A stretch of 64,000 nt of DNA from Desulfovibrio desulfuricans (lineage in GTDB: Bacteria > Desulfobacterota > Desulfovibrionia > Desulfovibrionales > Desulfovibrionaceae), in assembly GCF_024460775.1 (NCBI RefSeq), contig NZ_JANFYZ010000006.1, forward strand, positions 1 through 64,000. The letters run 5' to 3'. Of this stretch, positions 1-9,800 are shown one piece after another. Every line of letters starts with the position of its first letter. The stretch's first letter is position 1. The notes under the pieces were generated by a model. The model ran no database searches and was not told the origin of the DNA. It saw only the letters and a program-made list of their open reading frames with translations. Position numbers and translations under genes: made by a program.

Positions 1-151
1 CGCCGCGCAGGCGTCCCAAACTCCGCCAGAGGGCGGAATAACAAGCCCAAAGGGCAGCAAGAAGAATTCACTTCGCGAAGCTTGGGCGAAATCGCACGCC
101 GCGCAGGCGTCCCAAACTCCGCCAGAGGGCGGAATAACAAGCCCAAAGGGC
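1..151. repeat. Tandem 96-bp-period intergenic repeat
   Basis: Bases 1-55 recur exactly at 97-151. The unit contains small inverted repeats (TCCGCC/GGCGGA and GCCC/GGGC) and the linker has CTTCGCGAAG. The array is cut by the window edge, so its copy number is unknown. No convincing coding frame crosses it, and it lies downstream of the first leftward gene. Confidence 0.8.
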
Positions 152-200
152 GGCATAAAACACGCAAGGGAGGCGAGACCACGCTCCCGCGCAGGCATGA

Positions 201-241
201 AACGCAAAAGTCCCCGGTCACGCTTCACCGTAACCGGGGAC
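201..241 (-). terminator. Rho-independent terminator of the DUF4198 gene
   Basis: A 9-bp stem (210-218 pairing with 233-241) is followed, on the minus strand, by TTTTGCGTT. It begins 18 bases past the stop codon at 259. Confidence 0.8.
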
Positions 242-258
242 TCCCAATTTTCAACAAG

Positions 259-1392
259 CTAGCGCTTCCGCGCCTCGCTGGAAATACTGTCCACATACAA
301 CCAGAACAGCGTTCCCAGTTGCAGGGGCTTGGGCTGTCCGTCAGGCCCCTTGAGCGGATCGCCGGGAATGCTGGCCATACAACACCACCAGCCGGGCTGG
401 TTCAACACAAAGGAGAATTCCCCCTTGTTGTTGGTGCGCGCGGCGATATCCTCATGCCATGAGGTCGGCACGGGGCGCTTTTCGGTATTTATGCGCGCCA
501 TGCGTACAGAAGCGGCGGCAAGAGGTTTGCCATCCATAAGCACCACGCCGGAAAACATGGCAGGCGCAGTAAGGCCAAATGGGCGGGAAAGCGGTACGAT
601 TTCAAAACGCTGGCCCACAGGCAGGCTCCAGCCGCGTTCAACGCCGTACACAGGCAGGGTTGTTTTGACGTAATGCTGCAAAAAGCGTCCGTGTGCGGCA
701 TCCCACCAGGGGCGGCCTTCAATGATGAACTGGTATAGGCCGGGTTTGGTCAGGGCAACGTTGGCCCCCCATGCCTTCTGGTTCAGGTAGCGGATTTCTT
801 CCATGTCGCCTAGCAAGTCGCGCCGTTCGGGCTGCGCCACGCCGTCTTTTACCGGTGTGGTGCTGTCGTAACGCAGCACCGCAAACATCTGCGGCATGTC
901 CATGACCAACCCTTCGTACTGGAAGGGGCGCATCATGGTGATAAGCACGTCTACTTCTTCATCTATCTGCGTGTCAGCGGGTGCTGGTGCGGCGGCAGCC
1001 TGTTCCGGTTTGGCCGGGGCGTCTGCCGGGGCGGCCTCGCCGTTGGGCGCGGGTTTGCCTTCAGAAGCGGGTTTGCCTTCGGCCGTGGGCGCAGCGGGGG
1101 CTTGTTCCTGCTGTTTGCCTGAGGCATCAGCGGGTTGTTCTGCCTTGCCGGATGATGTTTTGGCGTCCTGCTGGCGTTTTTCGTCTTTTTTATCCTCGCG
1201 TTTGGCGGGGGCGTCCTGCTTGGGGCGGGGGGTGGGTGCTTCAATGCTGGGCTGGCTGGGCACCAGCAGGGTCACCTGCGCCTGCGCGGATGGCGCAAAA
1301 AAAAGGAAGGACAAAACAGCCCAACACGCGGCGACAACTGCACTTTTATGTTCAAATAACCCCAGATGACAGGAACGGTGTGCGCTGGGCAT
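259..1392 (-). CDS. Exported DUF4198-family protein with Pro/Ala/Lys-rich linker
   Basis: This 377-residue protein is probably periplasmic. The start at 1392 is chosen because AGGAG lies 6 bases upstream and the product then begins with a Sec signal peptide (hydrophobic core, cleavage expected after AQA near residue 39); an upstream in-frame ATG at 1530 lacks this. Residues about 50-130 are low-complexity Pro/Ala/Lys/Glu, likely a flexible spacer. The folded C-terminal part resembles DUF4198 proteins, some of which are accessory periplasmic components of nickel/cobalt uptake (NikK type). No transporter gene is adjacent, so a metal role here is only an inference. The charged linker is longer than I would expect for the family. 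Confidence 0.7.
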   Translation of the reverse strand: MPSAHRSCHLGLFEHKSAVVAACWAVLSFLFFAPSAQAQVTLLVPSQPSIEAPTPRPKQDAPAKREDKKDEKRQQDAKTSSGKAEQPADASGKQQEQAPAAPTAEGKPASEGKPAPNGEAAPADAPAKPEQAAAAPAPADTQIDEEVDVLITMMRPFQYEGLVMDMPQMFAVLRYDSTTPVKDGVAQPERRDLLGDMEEIRYLNQKAWGANVALTKPGLYQFIIEGRPWWDAAHGRFLQHYVKTTLPVYGVERGWSLPVGQRFEIVPLSRPFGLTAPAMFSGVVLMDGKPLAAASVRMARINTEKRPVPTSWHEDIAARTNNKGEFSFVLNQPGWWCCMASIPGDPLKGPDGQPKPLQLGTLFWLYVDSISSEARKR

Positions 1393-1526
1393 GAAATCTC
1401 CTGTGCGCCCAAGCCTGCGATATGCAGAGGGATTGGCTCTGTTTCCGCACGTAGAGGGCGGGGCGCTAGTGTATGTGACCTGTGTATAGCCCAAGAGCAT
1501 GAGCTTGTCATGTGCTGCGTGCACAC

Positions 1527-2414
1527 TCACCCCGCATGGCTTGGCATATCCGAGGCTTCGGTGGCTGTGTTGAGCGGCGTTCTGGCCGCAAAGACCGCAT
1601 CCACCCGCGTGGCTCCACTTGCGAGCAGGGCGCTGGCTGCGGCGTTCATGGTGCTGCCCGTGGTCATAACGTCATCCACAATCCATACGCGCAGCCCCCT
1701 GGCCTCAGGCGAGGCGGCAAAACTGTGACGCACGTTGCTGCGCCGGTCTTTTGCCCCCAGGTGCGTCTGCTCCTGACCGGGCACAGGGCGGGAAAGCAGC
1801 CTTGAAGACAAAGGCAGGCCTGACAGGCCATGCAGGGCACGCGCCAGTTCGTGGGCCTGATTGTATCCTCGGCGGCGCAAATGGGCGGCATGCTGCGGCA
1901 CTGCCACTATGACATCCGGACGGGGCAGGCAGGCTACGGATTCAAGCAGAAAATTTCCCAGCAGGGGGGCAAGGTACAGATGCCCGTCAAACTTGAACCG
2001 AAGCAGGGTGTGCCGCAGGGCTCCCTGATAGAGGCCGTAGAAAGCAGCTCCGCTCCACGGCGGGGGATTTTGAAGGCATGCGCCGCAGATGCTGTTGCCA
2101 GCCTGTGGATCAGAAGGCGGAATTCCGCAGCGCGGGCATCTGGGCCCGGCGTATGGGACAAGCTGAGTCCTGCATTGGGGGCAAAGGAGGGGTTCCGGCG
2201 CTGTCGTGGCATGGGCGTGCGCCGCAAACGCAGGGGAAAAGGGACGCAGACAGTGCAAACAGCGGTCTTGGTTCAGCCCCAAAGCGTTTTGCATGCGGGC
2301 CAGTGCAGAACCCAGCCAGCCGCAACGTACAGTTGGGCGCGTCTGGGGATTGTCATGCGACATGGGTGAGGAACGGGGTGCAAAATGCTGCGGTCTATGA
2401 TTTGGCCGCATCAT
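1527..2414 (-). CDS. comF: ComF-family double-zinc-ribbon phosphoribosyltransferase
   Basis: The N-terminal third carries Cys pairs (CLHC, CPQC, CPRC, CGAC) that form the paired zinc ribbons of ComF/GntX proteins. The C-terminal part is a type I phosphoribosyltransferase fold with the PRPP loop VDDVMTTGST near residue 245 and the RRGYNQAHELA motif. ComF is needed for DNA uptake in competent bacteria; in others the role is unclear. The first ATG overlaps the end of the upstream flavodoxin gene, which suggests translational coupling. A second ATG at 2363 gives a shorter, equally plausible protein, and neither has a strong ribosome site. Confidence 0.85.
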   Translation of the reverse strand: MMRPNHRPQHFAPRSSPMSHDNPQTRPTVRCGWLGSALARMQNALGLNQDRCLHCLRPFSPAFAAHAHATTAPEPLLCPQCRTQLVPYAGPRCPRCGIPPSDPQAGNSICGACLQNPPPWSGAAFYGLYQGALRHTLLRFKFDGHLYLAPLLGNFLLESVACLPRPDVIVAVPQHAAHLRRRGYNQAHELARALHGLSGLPLSSRLLSRPVPGQEQTHLGAKDRRSNVRHSFAASPEARGLRVWIVDDVMTTGSTMNAAASALLASGATRVDAVFAARTPLNTATEASDMPSHAG

Positions 2415-3081
2415 CGGGCAGGGGCTGGGTCAGTTCATAGCTGGCATTTTTTGTGGCGAGCCTGTGCCCCCAGTCGTGCCCCCAGGCGTGCAGGGCGGCC
2501 ATTACAGCAGGGCGTTCGTGCAGATCCTTGATTGATTCAAGCCCGCGTAGCAGTCGGGTTTCCCGAACGGCAGCCCCAAGGGGGGCCAGAAAGTATTTGA
2601 GCGAAAGCAGAGAGCCTGAAAACAGCAGATTGCCGCGCCGCCGCCCTGCGGTCATGGCTACAAGCACGGGCTTTGCGCGGGAAAGCGGCAGGGGAACGCG
2701 GTCTTCACCTCCCTGCAGCATCCAGAAACGCTGGGTTCTGTCGATGAGCGCCTTGAAGTGCGCGGGCAGAAAATAGAAATAAATGGGGGAAGAAATCATG
2801 ACCAGCTGTGCTTCGTTGATCATCTGAAAAATTTCTTCGGCCTGGTCCATCTGGGCGCAGGCATCATTCTGGCCGGGGAGGGGCCGGCTGGCCAGAATGC
2901 ATTTGTGCGGCGGCCTGGAGCAGCCGCCGCACCCCGTACAGGGCGAATATGCATAGTCGCGCAAGGCTACAGTGCGCGCTTCAATTCCGGCTTCGGCCAT
3001 GCCCTTTGTAAAAAGGTTTGCCACCGAATCAGAAACGCCTCCCACATGAGGACTGCACTGGAGCACAAGCACGTTGTTCAT
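2395..3081 (-). CDS. Flavodoxin-fold NAD(P)H-dependent FMN reductase / iron-sulfur flavoprotein
   Basis: This 228-residue protein starts with the FMN-binding fold (VLVLQCSPHVGGVSDSV) and has a Cys-rich segment CTGCGGCSRPPHKC near residue 48, like flavodoxin-type reductases that may bind an Fe-S cluster. SSPIYFYFLPAHFKALIDR is the conserved flavin-contact loop. Its ATG overlaps the stop of the upstream MBL hydrolase gene (ATGA), so the two are co-translated; the ComF gene follows with an overlap. Such proteins usually reduce quinones, azo or nitro compounds or metals; the substrate cannot be told here. Confidence 0.85.
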   Translation of the reverse strand: MNNVLVLQCSPHVGGVSDSVANLFTKGMAEAGIEARTVALRDYAYSPCTGCGGCSRPPHKCILASRPLPGQNDACAQMDQAEEIFQMINEAQLVMISSPIYFYFLPAHFKALIDRTQRFWMLQGGEDRVPLPLSRAKPVLVAMTAGRRRGNLLFSGSLLSLKYFLAPLGAAVRETRLLRGLESIKDLHERPAVMAALHAWGHDWGHRLATKNASYELTQPLPDDAAKS

Positions 3082-3704
3082 AGCTGAAATTCACCGCAAA
3101 AAGGATTGCTCTTTTTTTCATCGCCAATGGTGGTGGAGGGGCCGTGCCCAGGGTACACCACTGTGTCTTCCGGCAGTTTGAAAAGTACTTCCGTCACCGA
3201 GCGCAGCAGGCCGTTGTGGTCGCCGCCGGGAAAGTCCGTGCGGCCAATGGAGCGATAAAAAAGTGCATCACCTGTAAAAACAAGTTTTTCAGTAGGAAAA
3301 AACAGCGAAACTCCGCCCGGGGTGTGCCCAGGGGTGGCAAGCACCTCGCATTCCATGCCGCCGAACGAAGTCTTGCCCAGAGCTATGGGTTGCGACTGAT
3401 ACGGAGTCACAGTGGGAAAGCCCCACAGGCCGCCTTGGGCGGATTCCGTCCCCTCAAGGCAATCATCATCGGCACTGATGTATACAGGCGCTCCTGTGGC
3501 CTTCTGCAGGGCCGCCACGCCGTAAACGTGGTCGAAGTGCCGATGGGTAATGCAGATGGCAGCCAGTTTCAGACCGTGCGTAGCCAGATACTCCAGCATG
3601 GGATCCGGGTCGCCGCCCACGTCCACCGCAACGGCCTGAGTGCCGCTGTGGATAAGGTAGCTGTTGGTCTGCAAAGGGCCGAGGGGAAACGTGGCAACTG
3701 GCAT
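3078..3704 (-). CDS. Metallo-beta-lactamase-fold hydrolase (glyoxalase II-like)
   Basis: The protein has 208 residues. The zinc-binding motif THRHFDH, the downstream GHTPGG, the bridging Asp in FTGDALF and the C-terminal PGHG histidine are all present, so the dinuclear metal site looks complete. Short single-domain members of this type are annotated as hydroxyacylglutathione hydrolase-like or persulfide-related enzymes. AAGGAA lies just upstream of the ATG. It is the first gene of a tight leftward operon (MBL, flavodoxin protein, ComF) joined by 4- and 20-base overlaps. Confidence 0.88.
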   Translation of the reverse strand: MPVATFPLGPLQTNSYLIHSGTQAVAVDVGGDPDPMLEYLATHGLKLAAICITHRHFDHVYGVAALQKATGAPVYISADDDCLEGTESAQGGLWGFPTVTPYQSQPIALGKTSFGGMECEVLATPGHTPGGVSLFFPTEKLVFTGDALFYRSIGRTDFPGGDHNGLLRSVTEVLFKLPEDTVVYPGHGPSTTIGDEKKSNPFCGEFQL

Positions 3705-4041
3705 AAAGGTTCCTTTGGCTTGTCGATATCAGGCGCGCAATGGTTTGCTGCGCGCAAAATTACCGACTTTGGATATACTATCTTGGATTGTGTTCACAGG
3801 CAAGCGCCTGGCGCGTTAACAACGCGGCAGCGGCAAAGTTTTACCCGCCACGGTAGTCAATACGCTTAAAATTTAGCCGCACAATGGGGCAAAATCAAGT
3901 TGCGCGCATAGGTTAGCCTCGGCGGGCAGCTCCGGACATGGAACTGGAATGGCAAGGCCTTTCCGTGATGGTCTGACAGATGGGGACTCTCTGTCTTGAA
4001 ATTTTCTAGACAAGCAGCCTTTGCCACACTACAATTTGAAG
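3705..4041. other. Divergent intergenic region
   Basis: This 337-bp region separates the leftward MBL operon from the rightward GGDEF-TPR gene and should carry both promoters. I found no pair of hexamers good enough to call, and no RNA gene. Confidence 0.5.
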
Positions 4042-6591
4042 ATGCAAAAAAACTGCCCGCAGCTCGAACTCGCGCGTGAAGACCTCATGGAAATGGAAGG
4101 CCTGTTGTGTGAACAATTGTCTTCATTCCTGTCCTTTTCAGGGCACGCCCTGTATTTTCCCACCAGCCGCGCGCCCGAAGAGCCGCAGTTGCTGTCGCGG
4201 GAGCGCAGGCTGCTGCTGCCCTTGCGGCGCGACGACCATCTGCTTGGCGTTGCCATGCTGCACGGCGTCAAGGCGCGCGAGGCCCGGCCCCTTTTGCCTT
4301 TTCTGCCTGCCATAGCGGGCCTTTGCCTGGAGAATCTTGCCAGAGCCAAGGCCATGCGCACGGATTCCGTTACCGGGCTTGCCACAGAAGAGGCCCTGTT
4401 TGCGCATATGGAAAATGCCGCAGAGCGCTTGCGGGCCTACCTGGAAGAGCCGGGCGCGGAAGAAAGCGGCCCCGCGCCCCTGCACTGGCTGTGCATGGGG
4501 ATTGTGCTGTTGCGTCTTGGTAACGGGGATTCTGTGGTACGGCGCGGCGGGCATGCTTTTGCAGAAAAATATCTCAAGGCTCTGGCAGACGCCTGCCGCG
4601 AAGCCCTGCCATCGGATGTTCTGGCAGCGCGTGTGGGCCGCTGGGAGATTGCCCTGCTCTTTCCCGCCAGCGGACGCGGCGCCTGTCACAAGCTGGCCCG
4701 CGCAGCACTGACGCGTATGGAAGCGGTGCGCATGCCCTATCCGTTGTTGAAAAAGCCCGTGCACCCGCGCCTCTGCGCCGGGCATGCGCTGTATCCACAG
4801 GATATGCGCGGTACAGAAATGCACCTGGAGATGCACGATCAGGCCCGCCTGTGCATGGATCGCGCCCGCCTTGCCGCAGATGTGGCCGGGCAGGAGGCTG
4901 ACGGCGCTCAGGCTGTGGAAAGCCGCATTATGCCCTTTGCGCGCATACTGCAAGAAGGGGGCATGGTGCTGGAATCCCTGCCGCTGGGCCGCGTGCGGCT
5001 TAGCCTCGGACGTCAGGCCAAGGCCCGCGAGGGCATGCGCTTTGCCCTGTGGGGACAGGCGGAAAGCGGTTCGCCCCGTTACAAGGGCGAGCTGGTGGTG
5101 CTGCACACGCGGGATACGGATTCCGTTGCCGAGGCCCTGCATCTGGTTGACGTTACCTGCCGCCCCGAGGTGGGGGACAGGCTCACTTTGCTGGGTGAGA
5201 CGCCCGTTTTGAGCCCGGATCTGGACGAACAGGATTTTTCCGCCGCGCGCCCTGCCATTCCAGATGCGGCGGTGGCCGTGCAGGAACAAAACCAGAGGGC
5301 AGAATCTGCCGAAGGTGGCAAACACGCCGCTGCTGCGTGCGGTGCTTCCGCATCTGCCGTGCCCCAGCCAGCAGAATGTGCTGGCGGTTTGTGCGGTCAC
5401 GGTGATTTTTTGAACCGTTTTGCCGTGGAGGCGGAGCGACGCAACCGTTTTACGCTTTGTCTGCTGCGGCTGGAGCCGGGCAATTCTGATGCGGGCGATG
5501 CCGCGCATCCGGATGCCGTGCCGCTGGACGGCATGCACGATGCTGCGAACCGGCAGGGGATTATTGAAACTGCCCTCAGCGTATGGCGCGATGCCCTTGG
5601 CAATGCGCAGAACCTGCCGCAGCCGATGGCTGGACGCTACGGCAGCAACAGTCTGATATTTTTCCATCCGGATGTGGAAGCGCAAGCCCTTGTGTCTCTG
5701 TACGAGGGGGTGTGCGGTGAACTGAGCAGCCGTGGCATTTCGGCTTCTGTGGGCCTTGCGGGTTATCCCTTCCTTCAGTTCCGAAGGGGTGAAATGCCCG
5801 ACTGCGCCCTGAAGGCTCTGGAATACGCCCTGCTGTTGCCAGCCCCCAAGGTGGGGGTGTGCAATTCGCTTGCGCTCAACATTAGCGCCGACAGGCGGTA
5901 CAGCCTCGGCGATGTTTTTGGCGCGGTGGAAGAATACAAACTTGCGCTGCTGGCTGACGAGGCCAATGCCATGGCCTGGAATTCCCTTGGCGTATGCATG
6001 GCGGCCCTTGGGCGGCAGCACGAAGCCCGGCGGCATTTTACGGAGGCCCTGCGGCACGGGCCGGATAAAGCCCTTGCCGAACAGATTTACTACAATCTGG
6101 GCACGGTCTGCCAGGGGCTTGGCGAAAAGCGCGCAGCAGCCCGGTATTACCGGCAGTGCGTCAAGGTTTCGCCCGAGCACCAGTTTGCCCACATCCGTCT
6201 TGGGCAACTGTGCGAACAGGGCGGCAGAAGGGCCGAGGCCCGGCGTTTTTATGAGATAGCCGCAGCCCTTGAGGATGCGCGCCCCGGCGCGCCCAGCCTT
6301 GCCCGCAGGCACCTTGCGCGTGTGGCTGTGCGCCAGCGCAAGGGCGGCGAGGCGCGTGAGCTGCTGCACGAGGCTCTGGTACGCAATCCGCAGGATGCCG
6401 CCTCCATGTTGCTGCTGGCAAATATCTATCTGGACAGCAATGAAGATCCGGCCATGGCGGAACTGCTGGCCCGCAAAAGCGCTGGCCTGCACGACAAGCC
6501 CGAAGCGTGGGAAACTCTTGCCCGCGCCCTGCGCAAGCTTGGGCGGGAAGAAGAAGCCCGTGTGGCTGAAGCCAAGGCTGTGCTTTCCTAG
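4042..6591 (+). CDS. Protein with two degenerate GGDEF domains and C-terminal TPRs
   Basis: About 849 residues from the ATG at 4042; a TTG at 4021 is an alternative start. After an N-terminal region, residues about 110-270 resemble a GGDEF domain, but the signature position reads GRWEI near residue 198. A second GGDEF-like unit spans about 450-610 with GRYGS near residue 531. Residues about 620-840 form TPR-like helical repeats (NAMAWNSLGVCMAALG and similar). Both putative cyclase sites lack the GG(D/E)EF residues that bind GTP, so it is probably a c-di-GMP or nucleotide receptor or a scaffold rather than a synthase. No transmembrane segment is evident, so it should be cytoplasmic. It stands alone and is followed by a terminator. 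Confidence 0.75.
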   Translation: MQKNCPQLELAREDLMEMEGLLCEQLSSFLSFSGHALYFPTSRAPEEPQLLSRERRLLLPLRRDDHLLGVAMLHGVKAREARPLLPFLPAIAGLCLENLARAKAMRTDSVTGLATEEALFAHMENAAERLRAYLEEPGAEESGPAPLHWLCMGIVLLRLGNGDSVVRRGGHAFAEKYLKALADACREALPSDVLAARVGRWEIALLFPASGRGACHKLARAALTRMEAVRMPYPLLKKPVHPRLCAGHALYPQDMRGTEMHLEMHDQARLCMDRARLAADVAGQEADGAQAVESRIMPFARILQEGGMVLESLPLGRVRLSLGRQAKAREGMRFALWGQAESGSPRYKGELVVLHTRDTDSVAEALHLVDVTCRPEVGDRLTLLGETPVLSPDLDEQDFSAARPAIPDAAVAVQEQNQRAESAEGGKHAAAACGASASAVPQPAECAGGLCGHGDFLNRFAVEAERRNRFTLCLLRLEPGNSDAGDAAHPDAVPLDGMHDAANRQGIIETALSVWRDALGNAQNLPQPMAGRYGSNSLIFFHPDVEAQALVSLYEGVCGELSSRGISASVGLAGYPFLQFRRGEMPDCALKALEYALLLPAPKVGVCNSLALNISADRRYSLGDVFGAVEEYKLALLADEANAMAWNSLGVCMAALGRQHEARRHFTEALRHGPDKALAEQIYYNLGTVCQGLGEKRAAARYYRQCVKVSPEHQFAHIRLGQLCEQGGRRAEARRFYEIAAALEDARPGAPSLARRHLARVAVRQRKGGEARELLHEALVRNPQDAASMLLLANIYLDSNEDPAMAELLARKSAGLHDKPEAWETLARALRKLGREEEARVAEAKAVLS

Positions 6592-6731
6592 CTTTTCAGA
6601 AGCAGGTTACCGCAGGGTGTGTTGCGAACAGCCCGCTGTTTGCAGAGAGCATTTTGCGGAAAGGGCAACGCAACTTGCCGCTGAAACTGTCTCCCGGTTC
6701 CTGCTCCCGCATAGCTTTTTTCTGGCTCTTA

Positions 6732-6756
6732 AACCGCCCTTTGGGGCGGTTTTTTC
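6732..6756 (+). terminator. Terminator after the GGDEF-TPR gene
   Basis: AACCGCC (6732-6738) pairs with GGCGGTT (6745-6751) and is followed by a run of T. It could also act in reverse because A residues precede it. Confidence 0.8.
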
Positions 6757-6782
6757 ATGCCCGAAGCAGAGTCCGAAACGCA

Positions 6783-6814
6783 AGCAAGGCCCCCTGTCGC
6801 CAGAGGGCCTTGCT
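6783..6814 (-). terminator. Terminator after the SNF2 helicase gene
   Basis: A perfect 10-bp stem (6783-6792 with 6805-6814) lies 28 bases past the helicase stop at 6842. The minus-strand tail is only moderately T-rich. Confidence 0.65.
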
Positions 6815-6841
6815 GTTATGTCATTTGGGCAAAGCTTGAAG

Positions 6842-9800
6842 CTACACGTCAAAGAGCATTTCCAGATCTTCACGCGTGAGCGACTTCCAGGTGTCCTGAC
6901 CGGGAATGATGGCTTCCGCCACGCCGCGCTTGGCTTCCTGCAATTTGAGAATCTTCTCTTCCACCGTGTTCTGGCAGATGAGTTTGTAGGAAAAGACCTG
7001 ACGGGTCTGACCGATACGGTGGGTACGGTCTGTGGCCTGACTTTCCACGGCGGGGTTCCACCACGGGTCGTAGTGGATAACGTAGTCGGCCGAGGTCAGG
7101 TTGAGGCCCGTGCCGCCAGCCTTGAGCGAGATCAGGAAGATCGGGATTTCAGGCGTATTGTTGAACTTGTCTACCTGATCGAAACGGTCTTTGCTCGCGC
7201 CATCGAGGTAGCAGAAGGGAATCTGAGAAAATTCCAGCCACTGCTTGATGATCTGGAGCATCTGCACAAACTGCGAGAAGACGAGCACCTTGTGGCCGCC
7301 TTCCACAATTTCCATGACCATGTCCTTGAAGGCATCGAACTTGCCAGAAGGCAGGTTGTTGGAGAAGCCGGGCATGTCGAGCTTGAGCAGGCGCGGGTGG
7401 CAGCAGATCTGGCGCAGTTTGAGCAGGGCGTCGAGAATGGACATCTGGCTTTTGGCAAGGCCTTTTTCGTCCACATCGGCCAGCACCTGGGCGCGCAGCT
7501 TGCGGGCCAGGGCTGCGTACAGTTCGGCCTGCGCTTCTTCCAGCGCGCAGCAGGTGACGCTTTCCACCTTGGGCGGCAGATCCTTGGCCACTTCGGCCTT
7601 GGTACGGCGCAGAATGAAGGGACGTACACGGGTGCGCAGATAGTCCAGCGTTTCAGCGTCGCCGTCCTTGATGGGCTTGACGATGCCCCGCTGGAAGGCG
7701 TGCTGCGAACCCAGAAAGCCCGGCATGAGGAACTCGAACAACGACCACAGCTCGAAAAGGTTGTTTTCGATGGGAGTGCCCGAGAGGCACAGGCGCATGC
7801 GGGCATTGATGCGGCGCACGGCGCGGGCTGTGATGGTATTGGGGTTCTTGATGTTCTGGGCTTCGTCAAGAATAACGGTGTTGAACTCGTATTTTTCCAT
7901 CTCCTCCAGATCGCGCCGCAACAGCGCGTAGGTGGTGATGATGAGATCCGAGCTGGAAATATGCTTGAACATACCTTCGCGGCGGGTGCCATAGATGGTC
8001 AGCCGCTTGAGGCCGGGAACGAACTTTTCCGCTTCGCGCTCCCAGTTGGGCAGCACCGAGGTGGGCACCACAATAAGGTTTGGCCCGTCATGGTGCACAT
8101 CAATCATGTGCTGGATAAAGGCCAGGGTCTGCACGGTTTTGCCAAGGCCCATTTCGTCGGCAAGAATACCGCCGAACCCGTATTCCGAAAGGAAGTTGAG
8201 ATACGAAAGCCCCTGCACCTGATAGCTGCGCAGGTTGGCGTTGAGCGCCTTGGGCGGCGTGATGGGCCGCACCTCGCGGAACGAGCGGATTTTTTCGCGC
8301 AGGTTGTTCCAGAAGGAGTCCGTGGCTGCACCGGGCAGGTCTTCCAGCAGGCTGTCGAGCACAGGGGCTTCAAACTGCTTGAATTTCTGCTGCGGGGGCT
8401 TTGAAGGGTCGAGCCCCAGGGCCGTGAGCTTGTGGGAGAGCTTTTCAAGCCACGCTTCGGGCAGGCTGGTATAGGAGCCGTCTTTCAACTGCACATAGCG
8501 CTTGCCTCGGGTCCAGGCCTTCCAGATTTTTTCCAGGGGCAGGCTCTGGCCTTCGTATTCCACGTTGATGTCCAGCGAGAACCATTTTTCCTTTTCGTTG
8601 CTGACCACCTGCGCCGTGATGTTGGAAGAAGCCGTGCGCACCTTGTAGCGCGAGAGGGCCTTTTCGCCGTAGACGCGGTAGTTTTCGATCAGCTTGGGGT
8701 AGGAGTCGAGCAGAAAGGCAATGGCTTCTTCCGGCTCAAGGAACCACAGTTTGCTTGAGCGGGCCTGAAAGTCCATGCCGCTCAGTTCGTTCATCAACTG
8801 GGCTTCTTCGTCCTGATGGCGGCGCACCAGATAGGTCTGCCCTTCGTAGGTGTAGCTGCCGGTCTGGAAGTCGGGGTTGGGCCCGTTGAGTGTAAATTCG
8901 CCGTGGCGCGTTTCATACACGTTGTCGATTTCCAGCGTCAGCAGGCTGCCTTCTTCATCGAGGAAGAGCTTGGGATTATAGGTGGCAGGCTGGAACACCG
9001 GCTCCATGAGCTTGAGGAACTGCTGTGGTTCGTAGAGTTCCGAGGCTGGCAGGCGCGTCCACACTCGGTCGAGAAATTCGGAAATTTCTTCGTGCGGCAC
9101 AACCGGGCGTTCGTAAATAAGGTTGCGCACCAGCGAGGGATAGAGGCCCGTCTGCACCGGGTAGAAATTATGCTGGTAGCAGACCCACAGGGGCATTTGC
9201 CCATGAAAGGTGATGGGCGCGTCTTCCGGCGCGGTGCTCTCGGTCGGGTTGCGGTCGCTGGGATTGCTGCGCCCTGCGCGGATGGGCAGCGGGGGGCGGC
9301 CCTCGCGCTTGAGCAGCATTTCAAAGCGAAAGCCCGAATCGTCCAGGATAGGCTTGAGCTTGAGCGCAAAAGGCGTGCTCTCGATGCGGCAGGGCTTGTC
9401 AGTGTCCTTCCACAGCAGATAATATTCCTTGCGCACAGACCAGAAAAACCATGAGGTAAGGCCCTGCGGGATTTCAACCCGGTGGCCGTAATAGTCGAGG
9501 TGCTGACCGATCTGGCGGGCCACATGCGGCAACTGGGGTGAAAATTCGCACCAGTCGGGGTTCTGGATGATCTGATCCAGCGTTACCTCGTTGTGCACGC
9601 TGGAAAGCCCGGATTTGTTCTGCCGCCCACGGAAAAAGGAAACCAGCAGACGCCCCTGTTCCGGTTCAAAGCGGAATATGAGATAGTGGCGGCCTGGTTC
9701 CGGTTCCATGTCGGTAGAAAAAAAGTTGCGGAAGCTCTGCTTCCAGTCGGTGCTGGGAGGCGGGGTTTCTTCCGGGTCGCCCTGTTCCTTGCGCAGTTCT

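Noticed and set aside
4138..6492. 784-codon open frame antisense to the GGDEF-TPR gene
   Set aside because: It mirrors a strong coding gene in GC-rich DNA, has no recognisable domain and no ribosome site.
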